IMG/VR virus record: IMGVR_UViG_3300005618_000041
Span: 1 to 32,567 of that record
DNA: 32,567 bases
Direction: 5' to 3' (one strand)
Source of the DNA: a virus
This document shows, in pieces, positions 1 to 7,366 of this stretch. The position numbers and the translations under genes are program-made. Position 1 is the first letter of the stretch, and every line of letters begins with the position of its first letter. Under the pieces are notes generated by a model. The model did no database searches. It worked only from the letters and a program-made list of their open reading frames with translations, and was not told where the DNA came from.

Positions 1-669
1 AACGGTAGGAGCTATTGGCATCACTTTTCTATGTTCTTCATAGCTGAAGTAAGTTGATTGAGCATGAGTAATTGTCAATCCATATTTCCAAATAAGCGCA
101 CTCATTATACTTTGATCGTGCCGGTGGCCTCTTACTCTCATATCTTTACTCTCAGATCGCGTTGAATTATCCCACTCCCCTTTGTAAAGCGTTTCTGATA
201 AGTCTAAATATTCTTGAAAGACTTGTTTTACTTTTTCGTTGTTGAAATCAAATCCCATCACACATGCCATTATCATGGGAATATTCCAAGCCTCTTCTCT
301 CGAAATACCAAAATAATCAAGTGTCTTGTCGTTCGTATAATCGCCCAAACTAAAGCCGATATTATCAAAGAACAAATAACCGTGAGTAGCAATATGCTCA
401 AAAACAGAATGTATATTATGCTTTGCGTAAACCACGCTATCGCACCAAAGAACAATATCCGCATGTTCCGAAGCTTTCTTGATTGCGTAAGGTTTGAATT
501 GATAAGGTATTGATCCACTCCCTCGGTGAGGTTTACAGCCTATAATTTCAGTAGAATTAAATCCAACGAAAGCACCATTGAATCCGGTGTCTTTTAAAGA
601 GTTCTCAAGACGTTTCATCTTTTGGGCATATGAGCCGGTCGAGTCTGCGAATGATACTACTGAATTCAT
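1..669 (-). CDS. Glycosyltransferase-like protein, partial (runs off left edge)
   Basis: An open frame of 223 codons starts at 669 and stays open to position 1, so the 3' end lies outside the window. Its ATG overlaps the stop of the upstream methyltransferase gene (ATGA), as in the rest of this gene chain. The protein begins MNSVVSFADSTGSY. It has an early acidic motif after a hydrophobic strand (IVLWCDSVVY, about residues 82-91) and a late RGHRHDQSIMSALIWKYG motif. Both resemble GT-A-fold, nucleotide-sugar-dependent glycosyltransferases. With the neighbouring transferases it probably adds sugars to a phage or host-surface glycan. The donor and acceptor cannot be told. That this is a gene is quite certain; the exact family is not. 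Confidence 0.75.
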   Translation of the reverse strand, partial: MNSVVSFADSTGSYAQKMKRLENSLKDTGFNGAFVGFNSTEIIGCKPHRGSGSIPYQFKPYAIKKASEHADIVLWCDSVVYAKHNIHSVFEHIATHGYLFFDNIGFSLGDYTNDKTLDYFGISREEAWNIPMIMACVMGFDFNNEKVKQVFQEYLDLSETLYKGEWDNSTRSESKDMRVRGHRHDQSIMSALIWKYGLTITHAQSTYFSYEEHRKVMPIAPTV

Positions 670-1322
670 TTAGTATAAGTTGTTGGATAAAATTCTCTTT
701 TAACAAATCTGTCTGAAGTTTTTTGCATTACACAAATGACATTCCACCCATCGGTAGTATTACCCATTGCTGGCCATTCTTCTATATGTAAAATTGTATA
801 ACCAACTTTATAAGCCAGTTCTTCATAAAAAACTTGATCTAAATAATGATAACAATGCCCCGGCCAATTACCCATTTTAGGATTTTCATGAATCATTATA
901 CCGCCCATCTTAGTCAAATCGTGAATATTTTTAAAGCATTGGTAATGATCTTTGACGTGTTCACTGGTGCCGTAGTCCATGACGAAATCAAATTCACGAG
1001 TCGTCTTCAATGGTTCAGATAAATCCCATTGCACCGAATCATTATGTCCCTGAGTATCTATAGCCATGTATTCTATTCCGCATCGTTCCCACATTTCAGA
1101 AGCAAAAGGATATGAATAATTTGGCAGTCCACTATGATAAAGATTTCTTATCCCTAATCTTTCAATCCATTGCTTAGACTCCTTTAAATTATCTTCTGGA
1201 TCATTGCCATAAAAAATTCTATCACAATAAAGATTTTGCGCTCCTAAATCGCATACACTTTTAGGAGTGTACTTTTCAATAAGAGGCTTCAGAATATGTA
1301 TCGACTTGCTTGTTAGTCCCAT
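666..1322 (-). CDS. SAM-dependent methyltransferase (type 11-like)
   Basis: This is a 218-residue class I SAM methyltransferase. A glycine-poor motif I (SVCDLGAQ, about residues 22-29) is followed by an acidic post-motif region (YMAIDTQGHND), then FDFVMDYGTSEHV and LTKMGGIMIHENP. The last two match the motif IV/V pattern of small-molecule or sugar methyltransferases. The gene lies between glycosyltransferase genes, which suggests O- or N-methylation of a sugar in the assembled glycan. The stop overlaps the next ATG. The start overlaps the preceding 63-codon frame by 47 bases, which is unusual in this tight operon, so either that small frame is spurious or its end is extended. The substrate is unknown. 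Confidence 0.75.
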   Translation of the reverse strand: MGLTSKSIHILKPLIEKYTPKSVCDLGAQNLYCDRIFYGNDPEDNLKESKQWIERLGIRNLYHSGLPNYSYPFASEMWERCGIEYMAIDTQGHNDSVQWDLSEPLKTTREFDFVMDYGTSEHVKDHYQCFKNIHDLTKMGGIMIHENPKMGNWPGHCYHYLDQVFYEELAYKVGYTILHIEEWPAMGNTTDGWNVICVMQKTSDRFVKREFYPTTYTK

Positions 1323-1467
1323 TTTTTGAGCGTTTAAAAATTGCTATTTCTTTACCTAATTCATTTCTTGTTCTTGAAAACATTATTATTGCATTTAGTC
1401 TAGGATCGAAAGAATATGATATAAGCCTATCTGCAATTTGTATTTTTATATATGGTCGAATAATCAT
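1276..1467 (-). CDS. Small protein of unknown function in the glycan operon
   Basis: This 63-codon frame begins with an ATGA overlap on the upstream TylF-like gene, the same arrangement used by every other junction in this operon. That overlap is the main support for it being real. It begins MIIRPYIKIQIADRLISYS, is basic, and has no recognised domain, membrane segment or signal peptide. Its last 15 codons overlap the start of the next methyltransferase, and this tail (NKQVDTYSEASY) looks like out-of-frame sequence. A stop may therefore have been lost. Without this frame there would be an empty gap of about 140 bases. Confidence 0.45.
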   Translation of the reverse strand: MIIRPYIKIQIADRLISYSFDPRLNAIIMFSRTRNELGKEIAIFKRSKNGTNKQVDTYSEASY

Positions 1468-2096
1468 TTTTGAAAATAAACTGGGTTACCACATTCGAAA
1501 ACTTTTGTTGGTTGTTTGTGTTCCAAGAAATAATTAAAAAAAGCCTGTTGGCATCCTTTAAGATTCCAGTCATCAATAATTAAAATGCCTCCTTTGGAAA
1601 GTTTAGGATAAAGATATTGAAGCGGAATTAAAGTAGATTCATATAGATCACCATCGAGTCTAAGCACTGAAATCTTTTTAATCTTCCTTGCTTTCTTTTT
1701 AATCGTATTCTGAAACCAACCTTTTACAAATTCGTAATCAGTTATACCCCAGCGCTTCATATTTATTTGAGCATCTTCCAATGAATGAACTGTAACACCT
1801 GAAGAGCTTAATCCGGTATTTGAAGTTTTACCTCCTTCAAATCCTGGCTGGCAATCGTCTTCCTCGGTAGCCCAAGGTATACCTTCGAAAGAATCAAATC
1901 CCCATCCTTTACGTCCAGCGAGACACATTGCCGCAAAATTATTTCCACAAGCCACCCCACATTCTACCACGTCCCCTTCTATCCCTCTATCTATTGCGTC
2001 TTTGGTGAATTGATAACTTAATTCAATAGTCTGCCAACTTGAATAATTTGGTTCTATTCGCAATGAAATGTTTTTAACTGAAGGGATTTGAATCAT
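1464..2096 (-). CDS. TylF/macrocin-type O-methyltransferase
   Basis: This 210-residue protein has the hallmarks of the TylF (macrocin O-methyltransferase) family. They are VVECGVACGNN (SAM-binding motif I), GFDSFEGIP (post-I), SVLRLDGDLYESTL (metal- and substrate-proximal motif) and GGILIIDDW (late strand). TylF-family enzymes methylate sugar hydroxyls with SAM and a divalent metal. Position within a run of glycosyltransferases fits methylation of a sugar on a phage-made or host glycan. It overlaps both neighbours by ATGA. Length agrees with the family. The exact sugar cannot be inferred. Confidence 0.85.
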   Translation of the reverse strand: MIQIPSVKNISLRIEPNYSSWQTIELSYQFTKDAIDRGIEGDVVECGVACGNNFAAMCLAGRKGWGFDSFEGIPWATEEDDCQPGFEGGKTSNTGLSSSGVTVHSLEDAQINMKRWGITDYEFVKGWFQNTIKKKARKIKKISVLRLDGDLYESTLIPLQYLYPKLSKGGILIIDDWNLKGCQQAFFNYFLEHKQPTKVFECGNPVYFQK

Positions 2097-2668
2097 TTTT
2101 GCGTTAAGTATATGTAATGGTAAAGCTGCTTATAAATATGAATCTCGGTCTTAAGTAAATTTCTATCTCGTATTTCTTTACTCCACTTATAGTCTTCGCC
2201 TTGCCAAATAGGTTCGAACTTAACTGAAGTAGCAATTTCTTTTTTCATTGCTGTTAAGTGATTAGGCCAACGGAAAAACATATATTTTCCACCGCTTGTA
2301 GCATCGTGACGGGCTTCATATTTCTCTCCTAATTTAATAACCCAATCCACATGATTTCTTCCATTCTCAGTATACCATCCATCGAAAGTAACTACATCAG
2401 GCATGTTGTTTTTGATCGCTATTAGAATGTCTTCGCAATAAGTAGGAGCTATCCAATCGTCACAGTCTACTGAACAAACGTAAAGCCCCTTAGCTTTGGC
2501 ATACATATCGTTTCTTTTCGTTCCTGTTGAAACGTGTCTTCCTCGGTCGTCTGTTACTATTTCAATTTCATCGGTCAATTGTGGGGCAATCAATGATTTA
2601 ATATTTGCAAAATGAGCTATGCTCTTTGATTCTTGTAAGTAGGGAATGCAGATTGAAAGATATATCAT
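2093..2668 (-). CDS. Glycosyltransferase family 2
   Basis: This 191-residue GT-A-fold glycosyltransferase starts with the family 2 pattern (MIYLSICIPY). A strand ending in VCSVDCDDW (about residues 64-72) carries the DxD-type motif that binds the nucleotide-sugar diphosphate through a metal ion. A later acidic motif, WQGEDYKWS, sits where the catalytic base is usually found. No membrane segment is visible, so it is likely cytoplasmic. It is translationally coupled to both neighbours by ATGA overlaps. The sugar donor is unknown. Confidence 0.8.
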   Translation of the reverse strand: MIYLSICIPYLQESKSIAHFANIKSLIAPQLTDEIEIVTDDRGRHVSTGTKRNDMYAKAKGLYVCSVDCDDWIAPTYCEDILIAIKNNMPDVVTFDGWYTENGRNHVDWVIKLGEKYEARHDATSGGKYMFFRWPNHLTAMKKEIATSVKFEPIWQGEDYKWSKEIRDRNLLKTEIHIYKQLYHYIYLTQK

Positions 2669-3288
2669 GGGAATCCAGCGCCTCTTCGCTGATTAAAAAA
2701 CTCCTTACCTTGATTCCAATTTCTTGCGCTTGCTTGATAAGTTGAATCGTCCCCATCTTTCTTATGAAGATGTGGAAACTTCAAATGTTCTGAAAACTTC
2801 AATGCTCCAAGCCTTCGCGCTGTCCAATAAAGATCTTCGTCAACGAACATACTTTTGTATCCTGGATGCCAGAAATACCCTAGTTTTTCATAAAGCTGTC
2901 TGTTCATTATAGGAATAGTGAGTATATTAGTTCCTAAAGGTTGAAAGCAATCATCTACTTTTATAACTAAGGGTCTATCTTCTTGGTAGAACTCTTTTAA
3001 AACCATTGGCCCCCACAAAGGAGGACAGTCGAAGTCATCTGATAGGTAAAGTAAAATATCACCTTTAGATTGCTTGGCTGCATGATTAGTAGCTTCTACT
3101 ACTGATTTATTTTTATTTATTATTCTTTTAGTAGTTGGCCAAAATAATATTTCATATCCCTCAACATTATCATCACTATCCAAACTCAAAATATATTCAA
3201 CATCACAGCCGGCATTATCTAGCCATTTCCTAGCTGTTTCATAAGCCTTTTGAGGACGGCCACGCGATGGATGCAAAATACTTATCAT
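2665..3288 (-). CDS. Glycosyltransferase (GT-A fold, family 2-like)
   Basis: This 207-residue protein starts MISILHPSRGRPQKA, a family 2-like N-terminus. YILSLDSDDN (about residues 32-41) lies in the nucleotide-binding half, and ILLYLSDDFDCP (about 78-89) supplies the DxD-type metal and donor motif. FVDEDLYWTARRLG further on may hold the catalytic acidic residue. The C-terminus is basic (NQRRGAGFP). It lies in an unbroken chain of overlapping transferase genes, so the products probably build one oligosaccharide stepwise. Assignment to the fold is fairly firm; the sugar is not known. Confidence 0.78.
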   Translation of the reverse strand: MISILHPSRGRPQKAYETARKWLDNAGCDVEYILSLDSDDNVEGYEILFWPTTKRIINKNKSVVEATNHAAKQSKGDILLYLSDDFDCPPLWGPMVLKEFYQEDRPLVIKVDDCFQPLGTNILTIPIMNRQLYEKLGYFWHPGYKSMFVDEDLYWTARRLGALKFSEHLKFPHLHKKDGDDSTYQASARNWNQGKEFFNQRRGAGFP

Positions 3289-3944
3289 AAATAAACAACC
3301 TTATAATCAAATTGGTCTATCCACAAACTAAAACATCTTTCTAAAAGAAAAGGATGAAGAGGCACATAGTCAGTACCCAAAAAGTTCTTCACCCTTTCCA
3401 TATTCACCGGCACATTCAGGATTGTCCTAGTATATCCTGAGTTCTTCCAACACAAATTCTTAATTTCTTCGTCATTAGTCATCAAATCAATAGCCGGTTG
3501 TAGAAATTCTTCCACATATTGCTTATAAATCTCAGTTTTTGCACAAAAAGCATTGCAGTAGATGGGATATTTTGGTTTTTTTACCATTTTATGTCCTAGT
3601 CGATCGAAAATTTCCCTCAAAACAAGCGAAGATCCGAAATGCCAAGCGTCTAACGCCCCCAACATGTCATGATCGGGTGCATTTTTGGTAAAACTCATAA
3701 TGTCAAAGTCCTCTTCAAACACTTCTGAAGTCAAATCCCTGCGAGGTGGTATCCTTCCGTTCATTTTATGTTTAAGCGCCCATGAACAAACAGCAATTTT
3801 ATCCGCTTTAGTAGTTAAAACCTTGTCGGCTATGATAGTATTCTCAAAAAATGGTGTAAGAGTCTCATTATAGTAAGGAATGGCAAATGGGAATAAATGA
3901 GCCTTTTGATTTTCCTCATAATAAATCTGATGGAGTTCAATCAT
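3285..3944 (-). CDS. Putative glycosyltransferase or glycan-related protein
   Basis: This 219-residue protein has an N-terminal MIELHQIYYEENQ and a segment IYCNAFCAKTEIYKQYVEEF (about residues 127-146). The latter resembles the acceptor-side segments of phage and capsule transferases. The early part is reminiscent of a GT-A strand and helix order, but I see no clear DxD motif. The call therefore leans on context: ATGA overlaps tie it to two recognisable glycosyltransferases. It could also be a non-catalytic partner of the cluster. Confidence 0.55.
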   Translation of the reverse strand: MIELHQIYYEENQKAHLFPFAIPYYNETLTPFFENTIIADKVLTTKADKIAVCSWALKHKMNGRIPPRRDLTSEVFEEDFDIMSFTKNAPDHDMLGALDAWHFGSSLVLREIFDRLGHKMVKKPKYPIYCNAFCAKTEIYKQYVEEFLQPAIDLMTNDEEIKNLCWKNSGYTRTILNVPVNMERVKNFLGTDYVPLHPFLLERCFSLWIDQFDYKVVYL

Positions 3945-4117
3945 TTAAGAAGCCATGTTTTTACCTTATAAAAACAATTACCACAACTGAATGATACTTC
4001 AAAATCTCGTGTCTCTGACTTGTAAAGCTCGAAGGCTTCTTCCCAAAGCGGTGTCCTTTTAGGCCTTTCAAGCTCCCCTGAAACTAGCATTTTATCTCGT
4101 AATTCTGTGCGAGTCAC
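3941..4117 (-). CDS. Small phage protein with a CxxC motif
   Basis: This is a small protein whose C-terminal FSCGNCFYKVKTWLLK holds a possible zinc-binding CxxC pair. The longest frame begins at a TTG at 4153 inside the U-tract of the upstream terminator, which is an unlikely start. I prefer GTG at 4117, giving (M)TRTELRDKML and 58 residues. ATG at 4090 would give 49. Small proteins of this shape (an ELR start, then PLWEEAFELY, then CxxC) are, from memory, common next to Bacteroidota phage structural genes, but their role is unknown. It is the first gene after the terminator and overlaps the glycosyltransferase-like gene by ATGA. Confidence 0.6.
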   Translation of the reverse strand: MTRTELRDKMLVSGELERPKRTPLWEEAFELYKSETRDFEVSFSCGNCFYKVKTWLLK

Positions 4118-4151
4118 GGATGTAAAAATAGTATTTTTTAAATTTAAAAAC

Positions 4152-4177
4152 AAAAAGCCTGAATTTTATTTCAGGCT
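4152..4177 (-). terminator. Rho-independent terminator of the late operon
   Basis: An 8-bp perfect stem (agcctgaa / ttcaggct, 4156-4163 with 4170-4177) with a 6-base loop is followed, in the minus-strand reading direction, by TTTTTG then more T. It lies 22 bases past the stop of the tail-tube-like gene. The glycan genes begin at once after it with no room for an obvious promoter, so they are probably transcribed by readthrough. Confidence 0.85.
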
Positions 4178-4199
4178 CTAAGAAAGGGAGAAGAGAATA

Positions 4200-4772
4200 T
4201 TAGTTGAAGCTACTTGCGTTCAAATACGCTAATGTGGCCGCGATTGCTGTAGGGTCGCTGGCGCTTGATCCCTGGCGTAAAAGTCGTTTATAAACTGTTT
4301 GTTCGATTCCTGTAAGTGTTAAATCGGTGGTTGAATCATCCCCCGGCTTTTTCCCTGACTTTAACTTTGCCTCTGTGGCACTCATGCCATTCTGAGCGCC
4401 CAAAATCAAGAATTCTAGGTTATTAGTCTGAACTATTGCCCCGAATTCACCTATAGCGAAAGTTTCCAAAGTAGTATCCTCGGTTGGGTCAGTATTGAAA
4501 ACTTTAAGCATAAGCTTATGTTCCCACTGAACATTACCTGATTCTGTCACCTGCTGGCTAACCTCGAAAGAGTGAGCGAACTTAGCCGCTTCAATCTTAT
4601 AAAGTGTCCGGTAGGTAGCCAATGGGATATTTGTGATAAACCCTGATTGTGTCGCTACTATCGCTGTTGAAAGATCATCGATGTTAAAAAGCCAAAGCCG
4701 TTTGTTAAGACCGCCGGATCTTTTTAAATCACCACATGTAATATTTATTCCATTCGTTATGGTACAAGCCAT
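4200..4772 (-). CDS. Probable major tail (tube) protein
   Basis: This 190-residue protein begins MACTITNGINITCGDLKRSG. The pattern is MAC, then a short stretch, then C-x-D-x-x-x-x-GG. As I recall it, this marks a family of abundant structural proteins in Bacteroidota phages, usually taken to be the tail tube or major tail protein. The middle is beta-rich (SFEVSQQVTESGNVQWEHKL), as expected of a tail-tube fold, and no membrane segment is seen. It follows the major capsid gene after 10 bases and precedes the operon's terminator, so it is expected to be highly expressed. A head-decoration role is the main alternative. Confidence 0.55.
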   Translation of the reverse strand: MACTITNGINITCGDLKRSGGLNKRLWLFNIDDLSTAIVATQSGFITNIPLATYRTLYKIEAAKFAHSFEVSQQVTESGNVQWEHKLMLKVFNTDPTEDTTLETFAIGEFGAIVQTNNLEFLILGAQNGMSATEAKLKSGKKPGDDSTTDLTLTGIEQTVYKRLLRQGSSASDPTAIAATLAYLNASSFN

Positions 4773-4782
4773 AGTCTATATT

Positions 4783-5934
4783 TTAATCGTAGAAACAAGT
4801 AAGATCACACTGGATGAAGTTAGTACCGAACCGGCTTTCATGTTGTGCGAAAGTGGTCTTAGTTCTTTGATCGTAGAACATGTCTATTCTGTCGAGATCG
4901 CTTGAACTTTCAGTACCGATTACAAGGTTTGCAAACTTGCTATTTCCTGTAGTTGTATAGATGGCGAAGTTTGCCAAAGATCCAAACCATGGGTTGTTAG
5001 AGTCAGCCAAGTAGTTATCAGCGATGTAAAGCGGAACTACTGGAATTCCTCTATAGTATAGAACTGGAACATTAAACGAAGCAGGGGTTGAATCTGATCC
5101 GGTTCCGGCCAATCCCAAAGAATCTGCTGAACTAAATCTTCCTCCCAAAGCTCCTGCTCCTTTACCAACTTGTAAGTCGAATTGTAATTGGATCGCTCCA
5201 GGAGTCTTACTTTCATAAGAAGCTAAAAGGTTCTCATACATCGACCCAGTAACCCAGAACACTTTCTGAGTTATATCCAACTGTTTAAGAGTAGGATGTG
5301 CCTGAGTATGGCAAGTCTTAAGTGCGTTAAGGGCTTGATCTGTTGTTAAAACTGCTGCTGTCGTATTAGGAAGGTCATTTCCTACCCTCTTCACGCAATA
5401 AGAAGCAAACGCATCATATAGTTTTACAAAAAGACCATTGATTACGTTATAATCTGCATTTCCAGAAGCAGTATTACCAAAAAGTACAATTCTCCAAATA
5501 TCCCTGCGGATAGCGTCAATCATTTCTGACATCCAAACGTCTCTAACTTGAGCGCTTGCATTATAACCATCCAATCCGTTCTTCACGAAAGTTGGATCGT
5601 TAGTTAATGCTGAAGCGGTAGCGATGAAGTCAGACTTACACCACTGCATATTGGCTTCAAACTTACCTACCGTAATCTTACGATCGGTGAAAGTACCGCC
5701 AGTTGAATATGTAGGACTACAACCTGTAGTAGCTTTTAGAATCTTTTCAAGGTTACCAACCAAGATTAGAAACTCATCAGTACGAATCCCCTGCCTTAGC
5801 GTGAACATATCACTAATAGGCGGTGTGCCTATAGTGTTCTTTCTGAAAAGCTCTAGCGGAAGGTTACCAGGGAAGGTATAACCTGGGCTATAAGTATAAG
5901 AACTGGCGTTCTGAAATTTCTGAATTTTTTCCAT
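4783..5934 (-). CDS. Major capsid protein (HK97-fold type)
   Basis: This 383-residue protein follows the protease-scaffold gene directly, which is the classic place for the major capsid protein. A longer frame begins at 5976, but that stretch overlaps the protease gene. ATG at 5934 (MEKIQKFQNASSYTY) starts one base after the protease stop and is preferred. The protein is rich in beta and helix mixtures with a long central helix (DVWMSEMIDAIRRDIWRIVL) resembling the HK97 spine region, and a late segment VPLYIADNYLADSNNPW. About seven cysteines are present, a high number for a capsid protein. It assembles into the icosahedral head. Confidence 0.75.
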   Translation of the reverse strand: MEKIQKFQNASSYTYSPGYTFPGNLPLELFRKNTIGTPPISDMFTLRQGIRTDEFLILVGNLEKILKATTGCSPTYSTGGTFTDRKITVGKFEANMQWCKSDFIATASALTNDPTFVKNGLDGYNASAQVRDVWMSEMIDAIRRDIWRIVLFGNTASGNADYNVINGLFVKLYDAFASYCVKRVGNDLPNTTAAVLTTDQALNALKTCHTQAHPTLKQLDITQKVFWVTGSMYENLLASYESKTPGAIQLQFDLQVGKGAGALGGRFSSADSLGLAGTGSDSTPASFNVPVLYYRGIPVVPLYIADNYLADSNNPWFGSLANFAIYTTTGNSKFANLVIGTESSSDLDRIDMFYDQRTKTTFAQHESRFGTNFIQCDLTCFYD

Positions 5935-5935
5935 G

Positions 5936-7117
5936 TTAGTTTCTGTTAAATGATCTTGAGGTAAGCCAAGCGTCACCTAAATCTCCACCCATTTGCATAA
6001 GCATTGGATCGTCAGTAGGAACTTCTTTTTTATCGGCTCTGAATTTTGTATCGTTTTTAATCTTTGAATCATCACCGAAGGTCTTTGATTTAAGATCATC
6101 GAATTCTTTCTTGATGGCTTTGAATCCTTCTTCGGTAGCTTTAGCTTCTGCCTCAAGTTTGGCTTTAGCTTCAATCGCTTCTTTAGCTTCATTCTTAGCA
6201 GCGCCTAGTTGAGATTTAATCTCATCGATAGCGGCTTGCATTGCTGCCATTTGCTTTTGCATATCTGGTGCTCCAGGCTTTGCTGCTGGTGTTGTTTTAT
6301 CATTCATAAGTGGGTCATAAGCTGTTACTACTCCTCCTGCTACTTGCATTTCAAATCCGTCCTGCGTTTCATAATCTCCATCAGCTAAAGGCGCTCCTGT
6401 AGCATCTGTTACATTTGAATTAAGAATACCCGAAGGATCGGCAGCATCAGAAGTTACCGGCGTGCCGTCTGCTAGTACTATATCTAAGTTTTTAGGTTTA
6501 AAAGACGCTTTGAATAGTTTGTCTATCTTGTTTCCAAGAGCTTCAAACATTCCTTTGGCTTCTTCTTTGGTTATATGTTCCATATTAATTTTTTGGTTGA
6601 ATTTTGCAACGGCTTTTAACTTTTCCCGCACAGTATCTACGAAGCCCATTGCTTCAGCTTCGCTGGGGCTCATATCTGTTTCTTTGTCTAGCATTGCATG
6701 AACTTGCTCTAATGTCACGCCCTTTTTTGCTACCCTCTTCATGTAACGTGCGGCTAATTCATTCTTAATGCGGTCGAGTCGCTCGGCTCCGCGCTTAAGA
6801 TCGTTAGAGTTGCCACTTACAGTTCCTGTAGGCAAATGTATCATGAAGCTCCCAGCTGGGCCTATCGTGATATGGTCACAACAATGAGCGCAGTATGTTG
6901 CTATCGAAGCACATAAAGCACCTATATTGGCAGTAGTATTTTTTAAGTTTGAAAGTATTGCTCCTATTGCATATCCGGTATCTACATCGCCACCAGGGGA
7001 GTCAATATGTATGATCCAATCAGAAGCATTTGGATATCTAGACATATCATCACGAACTGAATCTATCGTGACTCTATCGCCTACTTCACCTTCTAGATAA
7101 ATATGCCCTGTCATCAC
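5936..7117 (-). CDS. ClpP-like prohead protease fused to scaffold
   Basis: This 393-residue, two-part protein carries a ClpP/S14 fold at the N-terminus (about residues 1-170). The active-site pieces are DSPGGDVDTG near 39-48, the nucleophile in ALCASIATYC (Ser71) and the histidine in SFMIHLPTG (His94). An acidic residue in DKETDMSPSEAEAMGFVD (144-161) would complete the triad. The C-terminal part is charged and helical, with an Ala/Lys/Glu-rich coiled coil at about 285-345 and a basic tail, as expected of a head scaffold. It would guide capsid assembly and then digest itself and the scaffold. ATG at 7114 is a possible alternative start. The gene ends one base before the capsid start. Confidence 0.85.
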   Translation of the reverse strand: MMTGHIYLEGEVGDRVTIDSVRDDMSRYPNASDWIIHIDSPGGDVDTGYAIGAILSNLKNTTANIGALCASIATYCAHCCDHITIGPAGSFMIHLPTGTVSGNSNDLKRGAERLDRIKNELAARYMKRVAKKGVTLEQVHAMLDKETDMSPSEAEAMGFVDTVREKLKAVAKFNQKINMEHITKEEAKGMFEALGNKIDKLFKASFKPKNLDIVLADGTPVTSDAADPSGILNSNVTDATGAPLADGDYETQDGFEMQVAGGVVTAYDPLMNDKTTPAAKPGAPDMQKQMAAMQAAIDEIKSQLGAAKNEAKEAIEAKAKLEAEAKATEEGFKAIKKEFDDLKSKTFGDDSKIKNDTKFRADKKEVPTDDPMLMQMGGDLGDAWLTSRSFNRN

Positions 7118-7162
7118 ATGTAAAAATGCGAAGCAAGAATTTAAAAAATGTTCGGTAAATTC

Positions 7163-7366
7163 TTAACAATTGAACTGGTGAACAATCTCCCATACTCTTG
7201 TGCGGGAAATATTAAATTCATCAGCAGTTTTTTGAAGGGATTGTGATTTTTTATAATGATAAACTATCTCATGATACATGGGCATAGAGCATGATATAAT
7301 ACCATCTTTTATCATCATTTTTATAGTCTCTTCGGATACTCCATATTTATCGGATAGATGACTCAT
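7163..7366 (-). CDS. Small helix-turn-helix protein within the late operon
   Basis: This 67-residue protein (MSHLSDKYGVSEETIKMMIKDG) contains a likely HTH in its C-terminal half: SLQKTADEFNISRTRVWEIV. Here A-x-x-F-x-x-S-x-x-x-V is the typical turn and recognition-helix spacing, as in sigma-70 region 4-like folds. It overlaps the tape-measure stop by ATGA and is followed by about 45 bases before the protease gene. A DNA-binding protein between tail and head genes could be a late regulator or a DNA-handling factor, but this is inference. Confidence 0.65.
   Translation of the reverse strand: MSHLSDKYGVSEETIKMMIKDGIISCSMPMYHEIVYHYKKSQSLQKTADEFNISRTRVWEIVHQFNC

Noticed and set aside
214-518. Two frames of 80-100 codons within the left-edge region
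   Set aside because: A 223-codon frame open to the window edge covers the same DNA and fits the ATGA-linked chain; the others are shadows.
5977-6192. Minus-strand Lys-rich frame of 71 codons
   Set aside because: It lies inside the scaffold part of the protease-scaffold gene in another frame and has the composition of out-of-frame coiled-coil DNA.
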